From: Beroe forskalii
Taxonomy: Eukaryota > Ctenophora > Nuda > Beroida > Beroidae
Direction of reading: 5' to 3'
Length of the DNA: 64,000 nucleotides
Assembly: GCA_011033025.1 (NCBI GenBank)
Contig: WFMF01000079.1
Location: 310,001-374,000 of the forward strand
Numbering within the stretch: position 1 is the stretch's first letter; each line of letters opens with the position of its first letter. The notes beneath the pieces were generated by a model. That model ran no database searches. It had not been told where the DNA came from and saw nothing but the letters and a program-made list of their open reading frames with translations. This document shows, piece by piece, positions 11,401 to 21,175 of this stretch. Position numbers and translations under genes: made by a program.

Positions 11401-13150
11401 CGTAGTCAATCTGTTCTAAACCTCGCTATATTAATATATTATGCCCCCATGATAATATGAAAACGGGCTCTCCGTTAGGCTATAACGAACCAATATGACA
11501 TTATGATATTGTGTTTAATCCGAAAAGTATAAATGCTTGAATTTACATTATACACAGTAATAATTTGGTCTGTATTGCTAAGTGCAACTTTGTGTACAAC
11601 AATACATCATCTGCTCATAATATTAAAAATAAAAATTTCAGGAGTCAAGTTAAAACACATTTTGTGCAGATGTGAATCAAGGTCAGGGTGGGGTTGATGT
11701 GTGTAATTTAGAGTGTACATGTTATCATAACATACGGCGAATATTTTATTAAGACGGCGAATTGTTTTCCAAGAAGAAATTTGATACCCAATTGGCGAAT
11801 ATTTTCCAAAACGGCGAAATATTCTCTTAGAACATTGTCCTCTGCCGTCAGAATAAAAAGTAACATTTTCATAAAGAAAATTCCTCTCAAACCATCAAAA
11901 ATTTCCTCTCAAAATCAATTTCCTCCGAGTCAGACTCACGGACTCGCGTGTTTCTGGATGTGGGCCCAACTTAGTAATAGTATGAGAAGCCTGAATTAGT
12001 ATGGGAGGCTGAATTAGTAAATAAGTAAGTTGCGATTCCTCGTGATACTGGGTTGGGCTCCCCATAAAAGATGAGACGGGCTCCACATATTAAGTCACTA
12101 CCTATGTCACTTTAATTCTGTCGGCAATTCTGGCTCCACATACTGACTCGGGCTGCCCATGATGGTAGGTCGGGATCCATATGATACTAAGTCGGGTTCC
12201 TCGATTGGTCATACGAATTCGGGCTCCCCAATTCACCATTGGCTATAAAAAATCTGGCTCCCCACACTAAGTTAGGATCCCCAATACTAAGTTGGGCTCT
12301 TTCACGCCAAACTAAGCCGAGCTCTCCCAATCCCAATACTGCTTCTAAGTCGTTCTCCCCTCGTAGTCAATCTGATTCCTATGTTCTAAACCTCGCTATG
12401 TTATGCCTTAATGATAATATGAAAACGGGCTCTCCGTTAGGCTATAACAAACCAATATGACATTATGATGTGTTTACCGTAATCCGAAAAGTATAATTGC
12501 TTGAATTTACATTATACACAGTGGGTCTGTATTGCCAAGTGCAACTTTGTGTACATCAATACATCAATCATCATCTGCTCATAATATTAAAAAGAACATT
12601 TTCAGGGGTCAAGTTAGAACACATTTTGTACAGATGTGAATCAAGGTCAGGGTGGGGTTGATGTGTGTAATTTAGAGTTTACATGTTATCATAACATACA
12701 GCGAATATTTCATTAAGACGGCGAAATGTTTTCCAAGAAGAAATTTGATACCCAACTGGCGAATATTTTCCAAACACGGCGAAATATTCTCTAAGAATGA
12801 ATGTGTTACCCAATAGGCGAATATTTTCCTAACACGGCGAAATATTCTGTAATAATAAATGTGTTACCTAGTAGGCGAATATTTTCATAGCACAGCGAAA
12901 AATAGTCTACGAATATTGTTTATAAAACAGGCGAATATTTCCTTAGCATTGCGTGTATTCATAAACTTGCGACCACTTTGGCGAATATAATGCTAGTGTG
13001 GCGAATATTACCCATCACTTTACACGCATTCTTATAAAGTTAACGCATAGGGTGTGGCCTGTGGCGAATATAATCTTAACAATGCGATTATTTATATAGT
13101 GTGGCGAATTCAATACCTTGTGTGGCGTTGTTCTAATCTGGCAGGGGGCT
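8434..13150. mobile_element. 4.7 kb foldback element, 6-bp TSD TTTTAT
   Basis: Ends are AGCCCCCTGCCAGATTAGAA (left) and its complement (right), flanked by TTTTAT at 8428-8433 and 13151-13156. Removing the insert and one TSD copy keeps the Gypsy polyprotein in frame. The arms carry several tandem copies of a subterminal unit of about 60 bp around 'ggcgaatattttcc..acacggcgaaatattct' (8640-8890 and 12700-12905). Further in is a long minisatellite of about 20 bp around 'gagcccgacttagtatgg', which inverts near 10040. The right side holds a tandem duplication: about 11008-11833 is repeated at about 11972-12800. No coding region. A 6-bp TSD with AG at the 5' end is shared with Polinton/Maverick elements, but the body gives no independent support. 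Confidence 0.9.
9240..11040. repeat. About 20-bp minisatellite, inverted about its centre
   Basis: Dozens of degenerate copies of a unit like 'ggggagcccgacttagtat' are present. To about 10030 the copies mostly read as the complement ('actaagtcgggctcccc'); from about 10060 they read forward. This forms the core of the foldback. Short open frames here are translations of the repeat. Confidence 0.85.
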
Positions 13151-13159
13151 TTTTATCAA

Positions 13160-13728
13160 GAAATTTGCCCGTTCTGCAGATGATTTAGGTACATTTTCTG
13201 TTTTAACTGCATTTATATTCTTAGAATTTTCGTAAGATATGCCTAAAATTTGTTCTTTTTCAAGATCAATTGTATTCGGAGAAGTATTAATAACTTCATA
13301 GATTATAGTGTCGCCAAATTTAGCATGTTGTTTCAAGACTAAATTTGTGCAAGAAAATTCTTCTAAATTTCGGCCCAAATTCTCAAATTTGGTATATTAA
13401 CTTTCGCAAAAATTATTTCAGTCGAAAAAGGTTTAATTTTGTAATGATCAGTAGTTTCCAATTTAGAAACAAGTTTGTGGTTATTATTAAATTTCGACTT
13501 AGTAAGTTTTCCGTTAGCAAAATCTAAGATAAGTCCACTGATTTTGATAAAATCTAGTCCTAGTAATAACGTTTTATCGTCAATGTTATTGATGACAGTT
13601 AAATCAATTTTAAACACGCTATTTTCAATTTTGATTTTCACATCCCTACTTATGCCTAAAACGTGTAATTTCGTTCCACTTAATCAAATTTGTTAAATTT
13701 GATTTTTCAGAGAAATTCAAACTGAATG
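13160..13728 (-). pseudogene. Gypsy pol fragment between protease and RT
   Basis: Minus-strand Gypsy sequence continuing from the protease. Recognisable pieces are LGLDFI (typical of the retropepsin flap-to-C-terminal region) and a run ending in IK that reads directly onto the RT fragment once the 8434-13150 insert is ignored. At least one in-frame stop (near 13677) and a frame change near 13370 show decay. The piece is bounded by the MITE at 13731-14837 upstream and the foldback downstream. Confidence 0.75.
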
Positions 13729-13730
13729 TA

Positions 13731-14837
13731 GGGTAGAGCGGGGTAACTTTGAACGATTTTTCAGTTTTTCTAACTGCCCTCTGAAAATAGAACACATGCC
13801 AAAAAGTTCGTGTGTTCTTATAACCATTAGGGGCCCTGGCTAATAAACCTGGTATGTGAGATGTGTCAGTTTGTACTAACAGAGCCGTGATCACGTGATC
13901 AAATTTGCAACAAAGTTGTTCAAAGTTACCCGGCCCTGGGGTAACTTTTGAACACCCAATTAAACCAATTAGAAGCCTCCTGGATATAGATTTTTATGTT
14001 TTGGACAAATTCTGGGTCAATGAAAAGTTCATTACCACATAATTCATTTCATCAATTCAGATGGTGAAACCATGGCCACGCCCATTCAAAAGTGTTGTTC
14101 AAAGTTACCCCAAAAAATTTTTGTGCTTTTTTGCTTCGAATTATGCTAAATTGGATTTAAAACATGCTAATGATGCTTCTTTATATGCCATTCTTACAAA
14201 AACTTCCTTTGGGCAATGAGATTTGACCACTTTTGGAAAGTGTTCAAAGTTACCCCAATTCGCTAATATTTTTTCCAGATACAATTTTGCATGAGGTCCT
14301 CTAGATTATGATTTGGCTAGCCAAAGCCAACTTTCAACATGTATCTACTGAATTATTACAAAAAATAAAGCCCCATCATTGATGCCCGGACAAATTTGAG
14401 GTGGATCAAGGCCTTTTAAAATCAAATCCATAAAAGCATAAGTAGGAAATTACCTGCATGAAAATATCTAAAATAAAAATCAAACAAAGTCTCAAATTTA
14501 AACAAAAACACATTACTGATGCAAGATATAATCTGACAAAAAGTGTACTTACAATTGATTATGAAATTGATTACCAAATCTGAACTGATAGCCGAAAAAA
14601 TCGATTTGAAGGACTTTTCCATGAAATTGCTCAGAACAAGCAATAATGAAACCAAATGACTTCTATGGGTGGCAGAATTGTTCTAAAATCCCATTAATTG
14701 TTGAATGTATGAAATAAGGTATGATATGGAAGCAAATGGAATTGATTTATTTGCTGTTCAAAGTTACCCCAGGAAAATTCAAAGTTACCCCAAGCTGTTC
14801 AAAGTTACCCCGTGTTCAAAGTTACCCCGCTCTACCC
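13731..14837. mobile_element. TA-flanked GGGTAGAGCGGGG element in Gypsy protease
   Basis: The termini are inverted, GGGTAGAGCGGGGTAAC and its complement, with 24 bp perfect. The element is flanked by TA at 13729-13730 and 14838-14839. The phrase 'gttcaaagttacccc' recurs at least seven times inside (about 13918, 14099, 14240, 14757, 14778, 14795, 14813), so the TIR itself looks like one unit of the internal repeat. It interrupts the Gypsy protease just after the DTGS motif. Related elements with different internal phrases are at 43424-45041 and 60137-60614. No ORF. Confidence 0.9.
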
Positions 14838-14839
14838 TA

Positions 14840-15033
14840 TCGGCTAAATGTCTACTCACAATAGAAATGGGGCTTCCAGTGTCCAAAATAGCTGTTGCAT
14901 GTTTGCCGTTAATCGTACACTGAACACGAGGGTGGATGGTCTTTGTCTCGTCTTCAACCGCTCCAATCACCGTCCCGTTGTCAAGGCCTACAGCAGAAGC
15001 TCTTTCTCCGGCTGTAGGCTGTTGGAGTTTAAA
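14840..15033 (-). pseudogene. Gypsy pol start: retropepsin active site
   Basis: The pol frame opens in the -1 frame relative to gag, overlapping its last 15 codons. It runs through VQCTINGKHATAILDTGSPISIV, whose DTGS is the retropepsin catalytic motif. The frame is broken about 15 codons later by the TA-flanked element at 13731-14837. Protease would cleave the gag-pol polyprotein. There is no independent start codon at the gag end; entry is most simply explained by the frameshift signal at 14986-15033. Confidence 0.85.
14986..15033 (-). promoter_or_regulatory. Gag-pol -1 ribosomal frameshift signal
   Basis: On the minus strand the heptamer TTTAAAC lies in the gag frame as T-TTA-AAC (15033-15027), an ideal X-XXY-YYZ slippery site. 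Seven bases downstream a perfect 9-bp stem follows: GCCTACAGC (15019-15011) pairs with GCTGTAGGC (14994-14986) around a 16-base loop. Slipping by -1 moves translation from gag, which stops at 14988-14990 inside the stem, into the protease frame. This is what established -1 frameshift cassettes look like. The function is inferred. Confidence 0.85.
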
Positions 15034-15953
15034 TCCAAGCTCTGTAGATCCGTGGTGTCAAGCATATGTACCTTGCCACTGTTCTGTGGAGGATTATTCG
15101 GACGTCTGTTCTGGTAGTTTCGTCCATAATGGTTGTTCTTCTTCTGAAAATTGTTCGATTTTCCTTGTTTATTATGTTGGCTAGAGTTTCCCTTTTTCCA
15201 ACAGGTTGCTTTGAGATGGCCGGTAATTCCACAATTGTAGCACTTTCTCGTCTCCTTTTTTGGAAATCTCGGCTTGTTCATCACGTTGAAAAGACTGGCT
15301 GCCGGGGATTTTTCATCCAATTCTCCGTCAGAGTAGTCTTCTTTGTTCCCGAGAATCTGGTCTAGCTCTATGGCTTTCAGGGAAACCTCTGAAAAGTCAG
15401 GCTGCGTTGTTTGTGTGCTTTTTTCCTGTATGAAATTGTGTATTTCATATGCCAGGATCTTGCTCCGACAATTTGCCTGTAGACTGCTAGACATGCATCG
15501 TAGTTTCGCATCAATCATATTAGCTTCAGGGAATGCCAATTTCCCATAGTGCTCCAACTTTTTCAGAAAATCAGTCATCGTCATTTTTCCCTGCTTCAGT
15601 TTCATCAGCTTTGAGCATGCAGTCGCCCTGGTGATGTTTTCACTGAGTATTTTCGAAACTTTCTCTACTACTGCATCGTAGTTCTCAGTAGCAAGTTTCT
15701 CTGCAGGATAAACTTGTACTACTGCTTCGAAATCTTGTGGTGAAAGGTACGTCAGAAGTAGCTTTGGTCTCTCTTCTGGATGCACTGACATAACCTTGAA
15801 GTAGTTCAGGAGTATGCCAGCATATGCTGCGAAGTCTCCATCTGACTTTTTGTAGACTTGTGGTGCTTTTGCTGGAAGCTTGAGTCGTGTTGTTTTCAGT
15901 TCCTTCAACTCGTCCTTGAGCTTTTTGAAGTCTTCTGCTGTCGGTTGAGACAT
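14988..15953 (-). CDS. gag: Ty3/Gypsy Gag polyprotein
   Basis: An intact 321-codon Gag. The N-terminal third is a charged helical segment followed by the capsid-like core. A CCHC zinc knuckle is near residue 240 (CYNCGITGHLKATCWKKG, CX2CX4HX4C). The C-terminus is basic and Asn/Gln-rich, suited to RNA binding. Gag would form the cytoplasmic retrotransposon particle and package the RNA. Its stop lies within the frameshift stem-loop and overlaps pol in the -1 frame. Unlike pol, gag has no stop or insertion. The start Met lies about 50 bp downstream of the primer-binding site. Confidence 0.93.
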   Translation of the reverse strand: MSQPTAEDFKKLKDELKELKTTRLKLPAKAPQVYKKSDGDFAAYAGILLNYFKVMSVHPEERPKLLLTYLSPQDFEAVVQVYPAEKLATENYDAVVEKVSKILSENITRATACSKLMKLKQGKMTMTDFLKKLEHYGKLAFPEANMIDAKLRCMSSSLQANCRSKILAYEIHNFIQEKSTQTTQPDFSEVSLKAIELDQILGNKEDYSDGELDEKSPAASLFNVMNKPRFPKKETRKCYNCGITGHLKATCWKKGNSSQHNKQGKSNNFQKKNNHYGRNYQNRRPNNPPQNSGKVHMLDTTDLQSLDLNSNSLQPEKELLL

Positions 15954-16002
15954 ATTTCAACTTTTGAGTTCGTGATTCTTTTTCGGTCTTGAGGTTCTTT
16001 TT

Positions 16003-16016
16003 GGAAGTTCGCGCCA
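16003..16016 (-). other. Gypsy primer-binding site
   Basis: On the minus strand TGGCGCGAACTTCC begins two bases after the LTR end. TGG pairs with a tRNA 3'-CCA, as expected for a minus-strand primer-binding site. I cannot say which tRNA is used. Confidence 0.65.
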
Positions 16017-16205
16017 ATTGTTACTGTCGTGCTGTTTCTCTTCTTGAATCAGAGTTTCTTGACAGTAACGTAGATGAGTATCAGGGAGACAGGGAAACGA
16101 GAGTTTGGGTTAACAAATATAAAATGTAAATGATATTACAATACACGTAACATCAAAGATCAGCAAGCGGTAAAATAAAGTTCTGCAGTGCTGCTGAGAG
16201 CTGCC

Positions 16206-16214
16206 CTTATATAC
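16206..16214 (-). promoter_or_regulatory. TATA box of Gypsy LTR
   Basis: GTATATAAG on the minus strand, followed about 25-30 bases later by CAGCACTGCAG, a reasonable initiation region for the genomic RNA. Its placement between the U3 tandem array and gag supports LTR promoter function. Confidence 0.6.
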
Positions 16215-16225
16215 TATATCCAGGG

Positions 16226-16413
16226 GTCTACGTATCCGACTACGTATCCGGCTACGTATCCGGCCACGTATCCGACTACCTATCTGGTTACCTATCCGAT
16301 TACGTATCCAGCTAGGGCTATGTATCCGGTTACCTATCCGGCTACCTATCCGGCTACGTATCCAGCTACGTATCCGGTTACATATCCAGTTACCTATCCA
16401 GGTTCATACCTAT
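16226..16413. repeat. Tandem array of 'tacgtatccggc' units in LTR U3
   Basis: About sixteen degenerate copies of a 10-12-bp unit (tacgtatccggc / tacctatccggt). The unit holds TACGTA, a palindrome, so the array is a run of potential protein-binding sites just upstream of the TATA box. Confidence 0.8.
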
Positions 16414-16689
16414 GATTCATACGTAATGTTCATACGTATGCGTTTGGTAATTTGGTACCTCTCACTTGACCCACACGTGACCTTCACGTGACCCTGTATA
16501 CGGGCTGGTGCTGATCAGCAGCAGTAGCACAGCTGCTTCCAAGTAATTCATTTTCTGCGTATTGTATTTAGAGAGGTATATACATTATACCTTTTGCAAG
16601 TGTATAAGTGTATAGGTACTGTATATCAGGGGAATACTGGTATTTGTAATTAATGTTAGGATATTGAACGAAGTTGATAATATCTATTT

Positions 16690-19145
16690 TTGATTGAACA
16701 ATATTCCTAACATACTGTAATTTTGAGCTGTCCTTTGAGAAAAAGTACTTCAAAGAAATAGTGTTTAGAAAGCTGAAGGATGTTAAAGATGACCCTGATT
16801 TCATAGAAAATCTGAACAGAATTTTCACTCAGTGTCTTCAAGATAAGCTATCTTTCCAGGATGCAGTTAGTAAACTTTCACTCAGTACTACAAAGCTGCT
16901 GGATGAGTATGCTCCACTTACCAGTAAAACTGTTTCAATTGTAAATGAAGCTCCATGGTTTGACTCTGAGTATAGGAAACTTAGGAAAGAACGGAGGAAG
17001 GCCGAAAGGGTAAAGAGTAGATCAATTGACAACCAGATAAAATACAAAGATCTTTGCAGGGAATGTACTGAACTAGCTACTGAAAAGAAGAAGGAATATT
17101 TCTCCAATTTGTTACACAGAGCACAGGGCAACCCAAAAACACTCTACCAACTGGTTAACAAGGAGCTTGATCGTGAAAAATCTAAAGACTTTCCTGATTT
17201 CACTGATGACTTGTCAGAACTGGCTAACACTTTCAATCAATTCTTTGAAGATAAAATTTCCAAAATAAGATCAGGGATGACTTCAAGAAGAAAGTACCAT
17301 GATTTTAAGCAGGATTCTCAGTCGCAATATTTGTATGAATTTGAGCCAACATCTTTGGTTGAGATCAAGGAAATTATAGCAGACAGTGGCATAAAATGTT
17401 CACCTGCAGATCTTCTTCCTGGTGTTCTTTATAGTGAGAATCTTGAGGGCATTTTACCCACATTAGTCCACATGGTCAACCTTTCCTTGGTGACTGGATG
17501 TATGGATGGGGTGAAGCTGGCTGATGTCATACCATTGTTGAAAAGTGATAGCCTTGATGTTAACACTTTGAAAAACTTCAGACCTGTGTCAAATCTTACT
17601 TTCTTGGGGAAACTCATTGAGAGGGTTGTACTTAAAAGGCTGAACGACCATCTCTCTAGGAATAACCTGAATTGCGAGGAGCAGTCAGCCTACAAGAAAG
17701 ATAATAGCACTGAGACCCTACTAGTAAGAATTTGGAATGATCTTTTGGTTGCTGCAGATCAGAAGACATGTACAATCATGATGAAGTGATGATGTTGGAC
17801 CTCAGTGCAGCATTCGACACAGTTGACCATAATCTGCTACTAACCATCCTTGAAAATGAAATTGGTCTGAAAGGGACAGTGCTGAAGTGGTTTAGGAGTT
17901 TTCTTACTGGTAGATCTCAGAGAGTTCGTCTTGATAACACTGTATCTGATGAAATACTGATCAAGTTTGGAGTGCCTCAGGGTTCAGTGCTGGGTCCTGT
18001 GTTGTTCAATATATATGTTAGATCCATCTATAAATACATCAGGAGTCTGGGCTTTTCAATTCATGGATATGCTGATGATCATCAGATATATATGTCTTTT
18101 GAGCCATCTGAACAATATATTGTATTGGTGTACGAAATCCAAAAATGCTTTGACAAAATAAGACAGTGGATGAATCAATACTATTTGCAGCTAAATGAAT
18201 CAAAGACTGAATTTATTTTGTTTGGCCCAAGTAAAATCTTGAATATGATAAACTTAAAGATTGGAGGGATAAACTTTCCTATGGGCATTTCCATCAGATT
18301 TGTGCCAAATGTTAAAAATCTAGGTATTTACATGGACTCAACACTGACATTAAATAAGCAGATTCTTGAGCTGAAGAAGAGATCATTTAGGACAATTCGA
18401 AACATCAACAAAATTCGATTCCTGCTTAGAGAAGATCAATTGAAAACTGTTGTCAATGCTTTGGTGGTTTCATGTTTAGATTACTGTAATGCTTTGTACT
18501 TCGGTGTTTCAGAGAAGCTACTCTATCAGCTCCAACTGATACAGAATGCATGCTCCAAAACAGTTACTGGAAAATATAAGCATGATCACTTGCAAAATGA
18601 CTTACATGAACTACATTGGCTTGATGTTAGAAAGCGTGTTATATTTAAACTAGGCCTTTTGTCTTACAAATCAGTTATTGGTCTTGCTCCTAACTATCTT
18701 CAAGAACTTTTTAATTATGAATATCATGGTCATCATCTTAAACTTATTGTTCCTTTTCATAACTCAATGCATGGTAAACATTCATTTAGTGTTATTGGTC
18801 CTAAGTTGATGAATCGATTGCCTATTGAAATAATTACAGCTAATGATGTTGACTCATTTAAAAGAATGTTAAAAACTTATTTATTTAACTTATCGACTGT
18901 TGACGTGAAGAAATTAATTGCATGATTTTCCTTATGTAGTTATGTGTTTTGATATCACTTTATTTAATTTAATTTATTTTTTCATTTATAGTAGTATTCT
19001 AGGGCATTTGTGTTCATAGTTTTCGCTTGATGCATTTGGGATCTTTTCGGTCTGTTATCTCTTAGCTTAGCATTTTAGCTTTCATTCTAGCTCAGCACTA
19101 CTGAGTATAAGCTTGCTTTATAGTAGTGCTTCATAATAGCAAAAT
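16690..19145 (+). mobile_element. L2/CR1-like LINE, 5'-truncated
   Basis: A 5'-truncated non-LTR retrotransposon with the C-terminal edge of the endonuclease region, a complete RT and a 3' untranslated region. It ends in an AT-rich (ATTT)n-like tract near 19142, where it meets the 3' tail of another copy of the group in opposite orientation. The 5' breakpoint near 16690 is approximate. Confidence 0.8.
16761..18925 (+). pseudogene. LINE ORF2: reverse transcriptase (one frameshift)
   Basis: Two overlapping frames (16761-17789 and 17768-18925) make one RT. The first has the endonuclease-RT linker (LLDEYAPLTSK, APWFDSEYRKLRKERRKAER) and RT motifs 0-2 (FRPVSNLTFLGKLIERVV). The second has the catalytic LDLSAAFDTVDH, GVPQGSVLGPVLF and the active site YADDHQIY (about 18068), then the thumb (LNESKTEFILFGP, LGIYMDSTL) and the conserved C-terminal region ending FKRMLKTYLFN. 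The frame change sits in a repeated 'atgatg' run near 17775. The catalytic residues are intact. DLSAAFDTVDH places it in the L2/CR1 group. Confidence 0.9.
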
Positions 19146-19149
19146 TTAT

Positions 19150-19880
19150 TTATTTATTATTATAGTTAGCAACAGGTGGTACCTCTAGTAGGAAGTAGTC
19201 AAGCTCAGTTCTCAGTGTTTTAGGAGGTTGCTGTTTGACTTCAATACAATTCCTTAGATATTCAGGGGCAATGTTATTCATGCACTTGAAGGTGTTTAAG
19301 GCAATTTTGAAGTCAATTCTTTCCTTTATAGGCAGAAAATGGGCTTCTCTAAGGAATGGTGTAACATGGTCAAATTTTTTGATTCTGCTTCCAAAGAGGA
19401 ACTTGACACAGGAATTCTGGACTTTCTGAAGTTTCTTTAGTACTTGAGCTGGAAGACCATACAGTAGTCCATTGCAATAATGTAATCTAGAGAAGATCAA
19501 ACAATGAATCAATTGCTTCTTTAAATCAAAAGAAAGTTTATTGCCAATGACTCTCAAGTTTCTCAGATGCATATTACATGCCTGAATCACTGTGTTAACA
19601 TGGTCATCAAAGCAAAGGTACTGGTCAAAGTAAACTCCAAGACTCTTGACACTACTGGCAGCTGGTTCAATAGTTTCCCCATTATAGTTATTAACTTTGA
19701 TGGAATGTGACCCACTGGCATTGTAAACATTTTTTTGCTTGATGATAATTGCTTCTGTTTTTGTGGAATTGAGACACAGGTGATTTCTTGTCATCCAGGC
19801 TTTGATATCACTGAGACAATTGATGATTTTGCTCTCTATGTCTCCCAGATCGATATCATTGTTAATTGGTCGTCCCCAAA
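19150..19880 (-). pseudogene. LINE RT C-terminal fragment
   Basis: About 240 residues of the post-catalytic RT/thumb and the conserved C-terminal region (FKIALNTFKCMNNIAPEYL). The paralogue at 31190-31691 is nearly collinear from DYCNGLLYGLP onward, so the two copies are the same subfamily. The stop near 19150 replaces the last 40 residues seen in the 31.2 kb copy. Confidence 0.85.
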
Positions 19881-20765
19881 AATTTCGAAGGATGTCCTAA
19901 TTGAATTAACTTTTATTAATTAGCAAAAATTTTTATCTACATAATACCGTACAGCGCGGAAAAGGCGACGTGTAAAGTAACAAATTTAAGCTTTGATGTA
20001 CAATGGTAGCATTAGCAATGGCTCCACAGTCCACTTCAGCCAAAATGAACGAATTGTGGCCTATCATGATAAAATTTGATTTCATAATGCGCCATATGAT
20101 TTATGAATATGGTTTGAAATTATCACAATTATTTTAAGGTGCTGATCCTCATCATAGCCTTTCGCATTTACCCTCTAGTTCCATAGGAAATTATTCATTG
20201 CGGTTGAATACTCATTATTATGATACACCAAGCTTGATATCCACCAAGGATTAATATGCCCACAGATCATAAGTCGGCGGTTAATAAAATGTTGTAATTA
20301 TCATAGAACGATGTGTTGAGTTGATGACGTTGAACCTCCACTTTTTGCAACGAGGTGAGAAGAGGACAACATCAAATTCGATTAATTAAAGACATCCTCT
20401 GATTCCAAAAATCATTAATATCATAGCTTTACGTATGGAAAGTGAGGAACGGCGCGATACCGCGGGGGTAACGCTAGACTTATCGTCGGGAGCCTCAAGT
20501 AGAACACAAGAGAGGAAATTAGAGGACTACATCATATTCAGTAGCATATTATGCCTTACCGTGATAAGTGCATCAAGCTCTAAAAATAACACCATGTTAT
20601 GAGATATGGGAACGGGAGGAAATAGAATGACATGTATCAATCACAGTGTAGAATTTTCCAGAGAGCGAAAGTGAGTTTTTATAATTTCTTCTGTAAATGA
20701 CATAAAATAAATGACATAAAATTCTGTGAGATTTTGTCGTCCCCATTTAGACCTTCGTTCCCAAT
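19870..20765. other. Non-coding insert within the LINE copy
   Basis: This stretch separates the two parts of the minus-strand LINE. Its flanks are AGATCGATATCATTG (left) and CCAATGATATCGATC (right), which are inverted relative to each other and not a normal direct duplication. No terminal inverted repeat, ORF or RNA gene is recognised. Confidence 0.45.
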
Positions 20766-20769
20766 GATA

Positions 20770-21098
20770 TCGATCAGGGCTATGTCTTTCATATCATGGA
20801 CAAGAGGATTAAATTCAATTATATATCTGATTGTCATCAGCAAACATGTGTATCTTGAATCCATATTTCCTGGCTATGAGTTCTACTTCCTTTGTATAGA
20901 GAATAAACAATATTGGCCCAAGTATAGACCCTTGTGGTACACCAATACAAATGAAGCATTTTCCTGACTTGTAGTTGTTGACAGTCACTGTAAAAGAGCG
21001 ATCCTTGAGGTATGACGTAAACCATCCTAGCACATTGCCAGTTAGACCATACTTTTTGTGCAGTTTTGATAGTAGGAAAGAGTGATTTACCGTTGATA
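20770..21098 (-). pseudogene. LINE RT core fragment (FADD)
   Basis: About 110 residues containing the second half of the RT palm, including GVPQGSILGP and the FADD active site. It is cut 5' at the satellite junction and 3' by the 19870-20765 insert. Confidence 0.85.
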
Positions 21099-21112
21099 CT
21101 AAAAGGTGGAAC

Positions 21113-21175
21113 GACCTGAAACCACCCGAAACCACCCGAATCCACCCAACCCACCCGAAACCACCCAATTATAAG
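21113..21175. repeat. CCACCCGAAA satellite block 1
   Basis: Short array of the 10-bp unit CCACCCGAAA / CCACCCAACC beginning with GGTGGAACGACC. The same lead-in, ACTAAAAGGTGGAACGACC, precedes the array at 26675, and its complement follows the array at 50920-50945. It is therefore a defined end of a repeat element. Confidence 0.8.

Larger units (their letters stand above)
16019..16530 (-). repeat. Gypsy 5' LTR (far end approximate)
   Basis: Read on the minus strand the LTR ends ...CAGTAACA at 16019, next to the primer-binding site. It contains a TATA box (GTATATAAG, 16214-16206) and, upstream in U3, a short tandem array (16226-16413). The distal end is not defined; a plausible TG start lies near 16523-16530. 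The partner LTR is not visible on the left side of the window, where the element appears truncated. Confidence 0.65.
19142..21098 (-). mobile_element. L2-like LINE copy, interrupted and truncated
   Basis: A second L2-like copy in opposite orientation. The RT core (21098-20770) holds SYLKDRSFTVTVNN, GVPQGSILGPILF and the FADDNQIY active site. The RT C-terminus (19880-19150) has NHLCLNSTKTEAIIIK, LGVYFDQYL and HLRNLRVIGNKLSF. A non-coding insert of about 0.9 kb (about 19870-20765) lies between them. The 5' side ends abruptly at 21098, where satellite-bearing sequence starts (ACTAAAAGGTGGAACGACC). The 3' end is an (AATA)n-type tail at 19142-19165. Confidence 0.8.

Noticed and set aside
16188..16415. 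75-codon frame with TYPxTYPxTYP repeats
   Set aside because: Translation of the LTR tandem array upstream of the Gypsy promoter.
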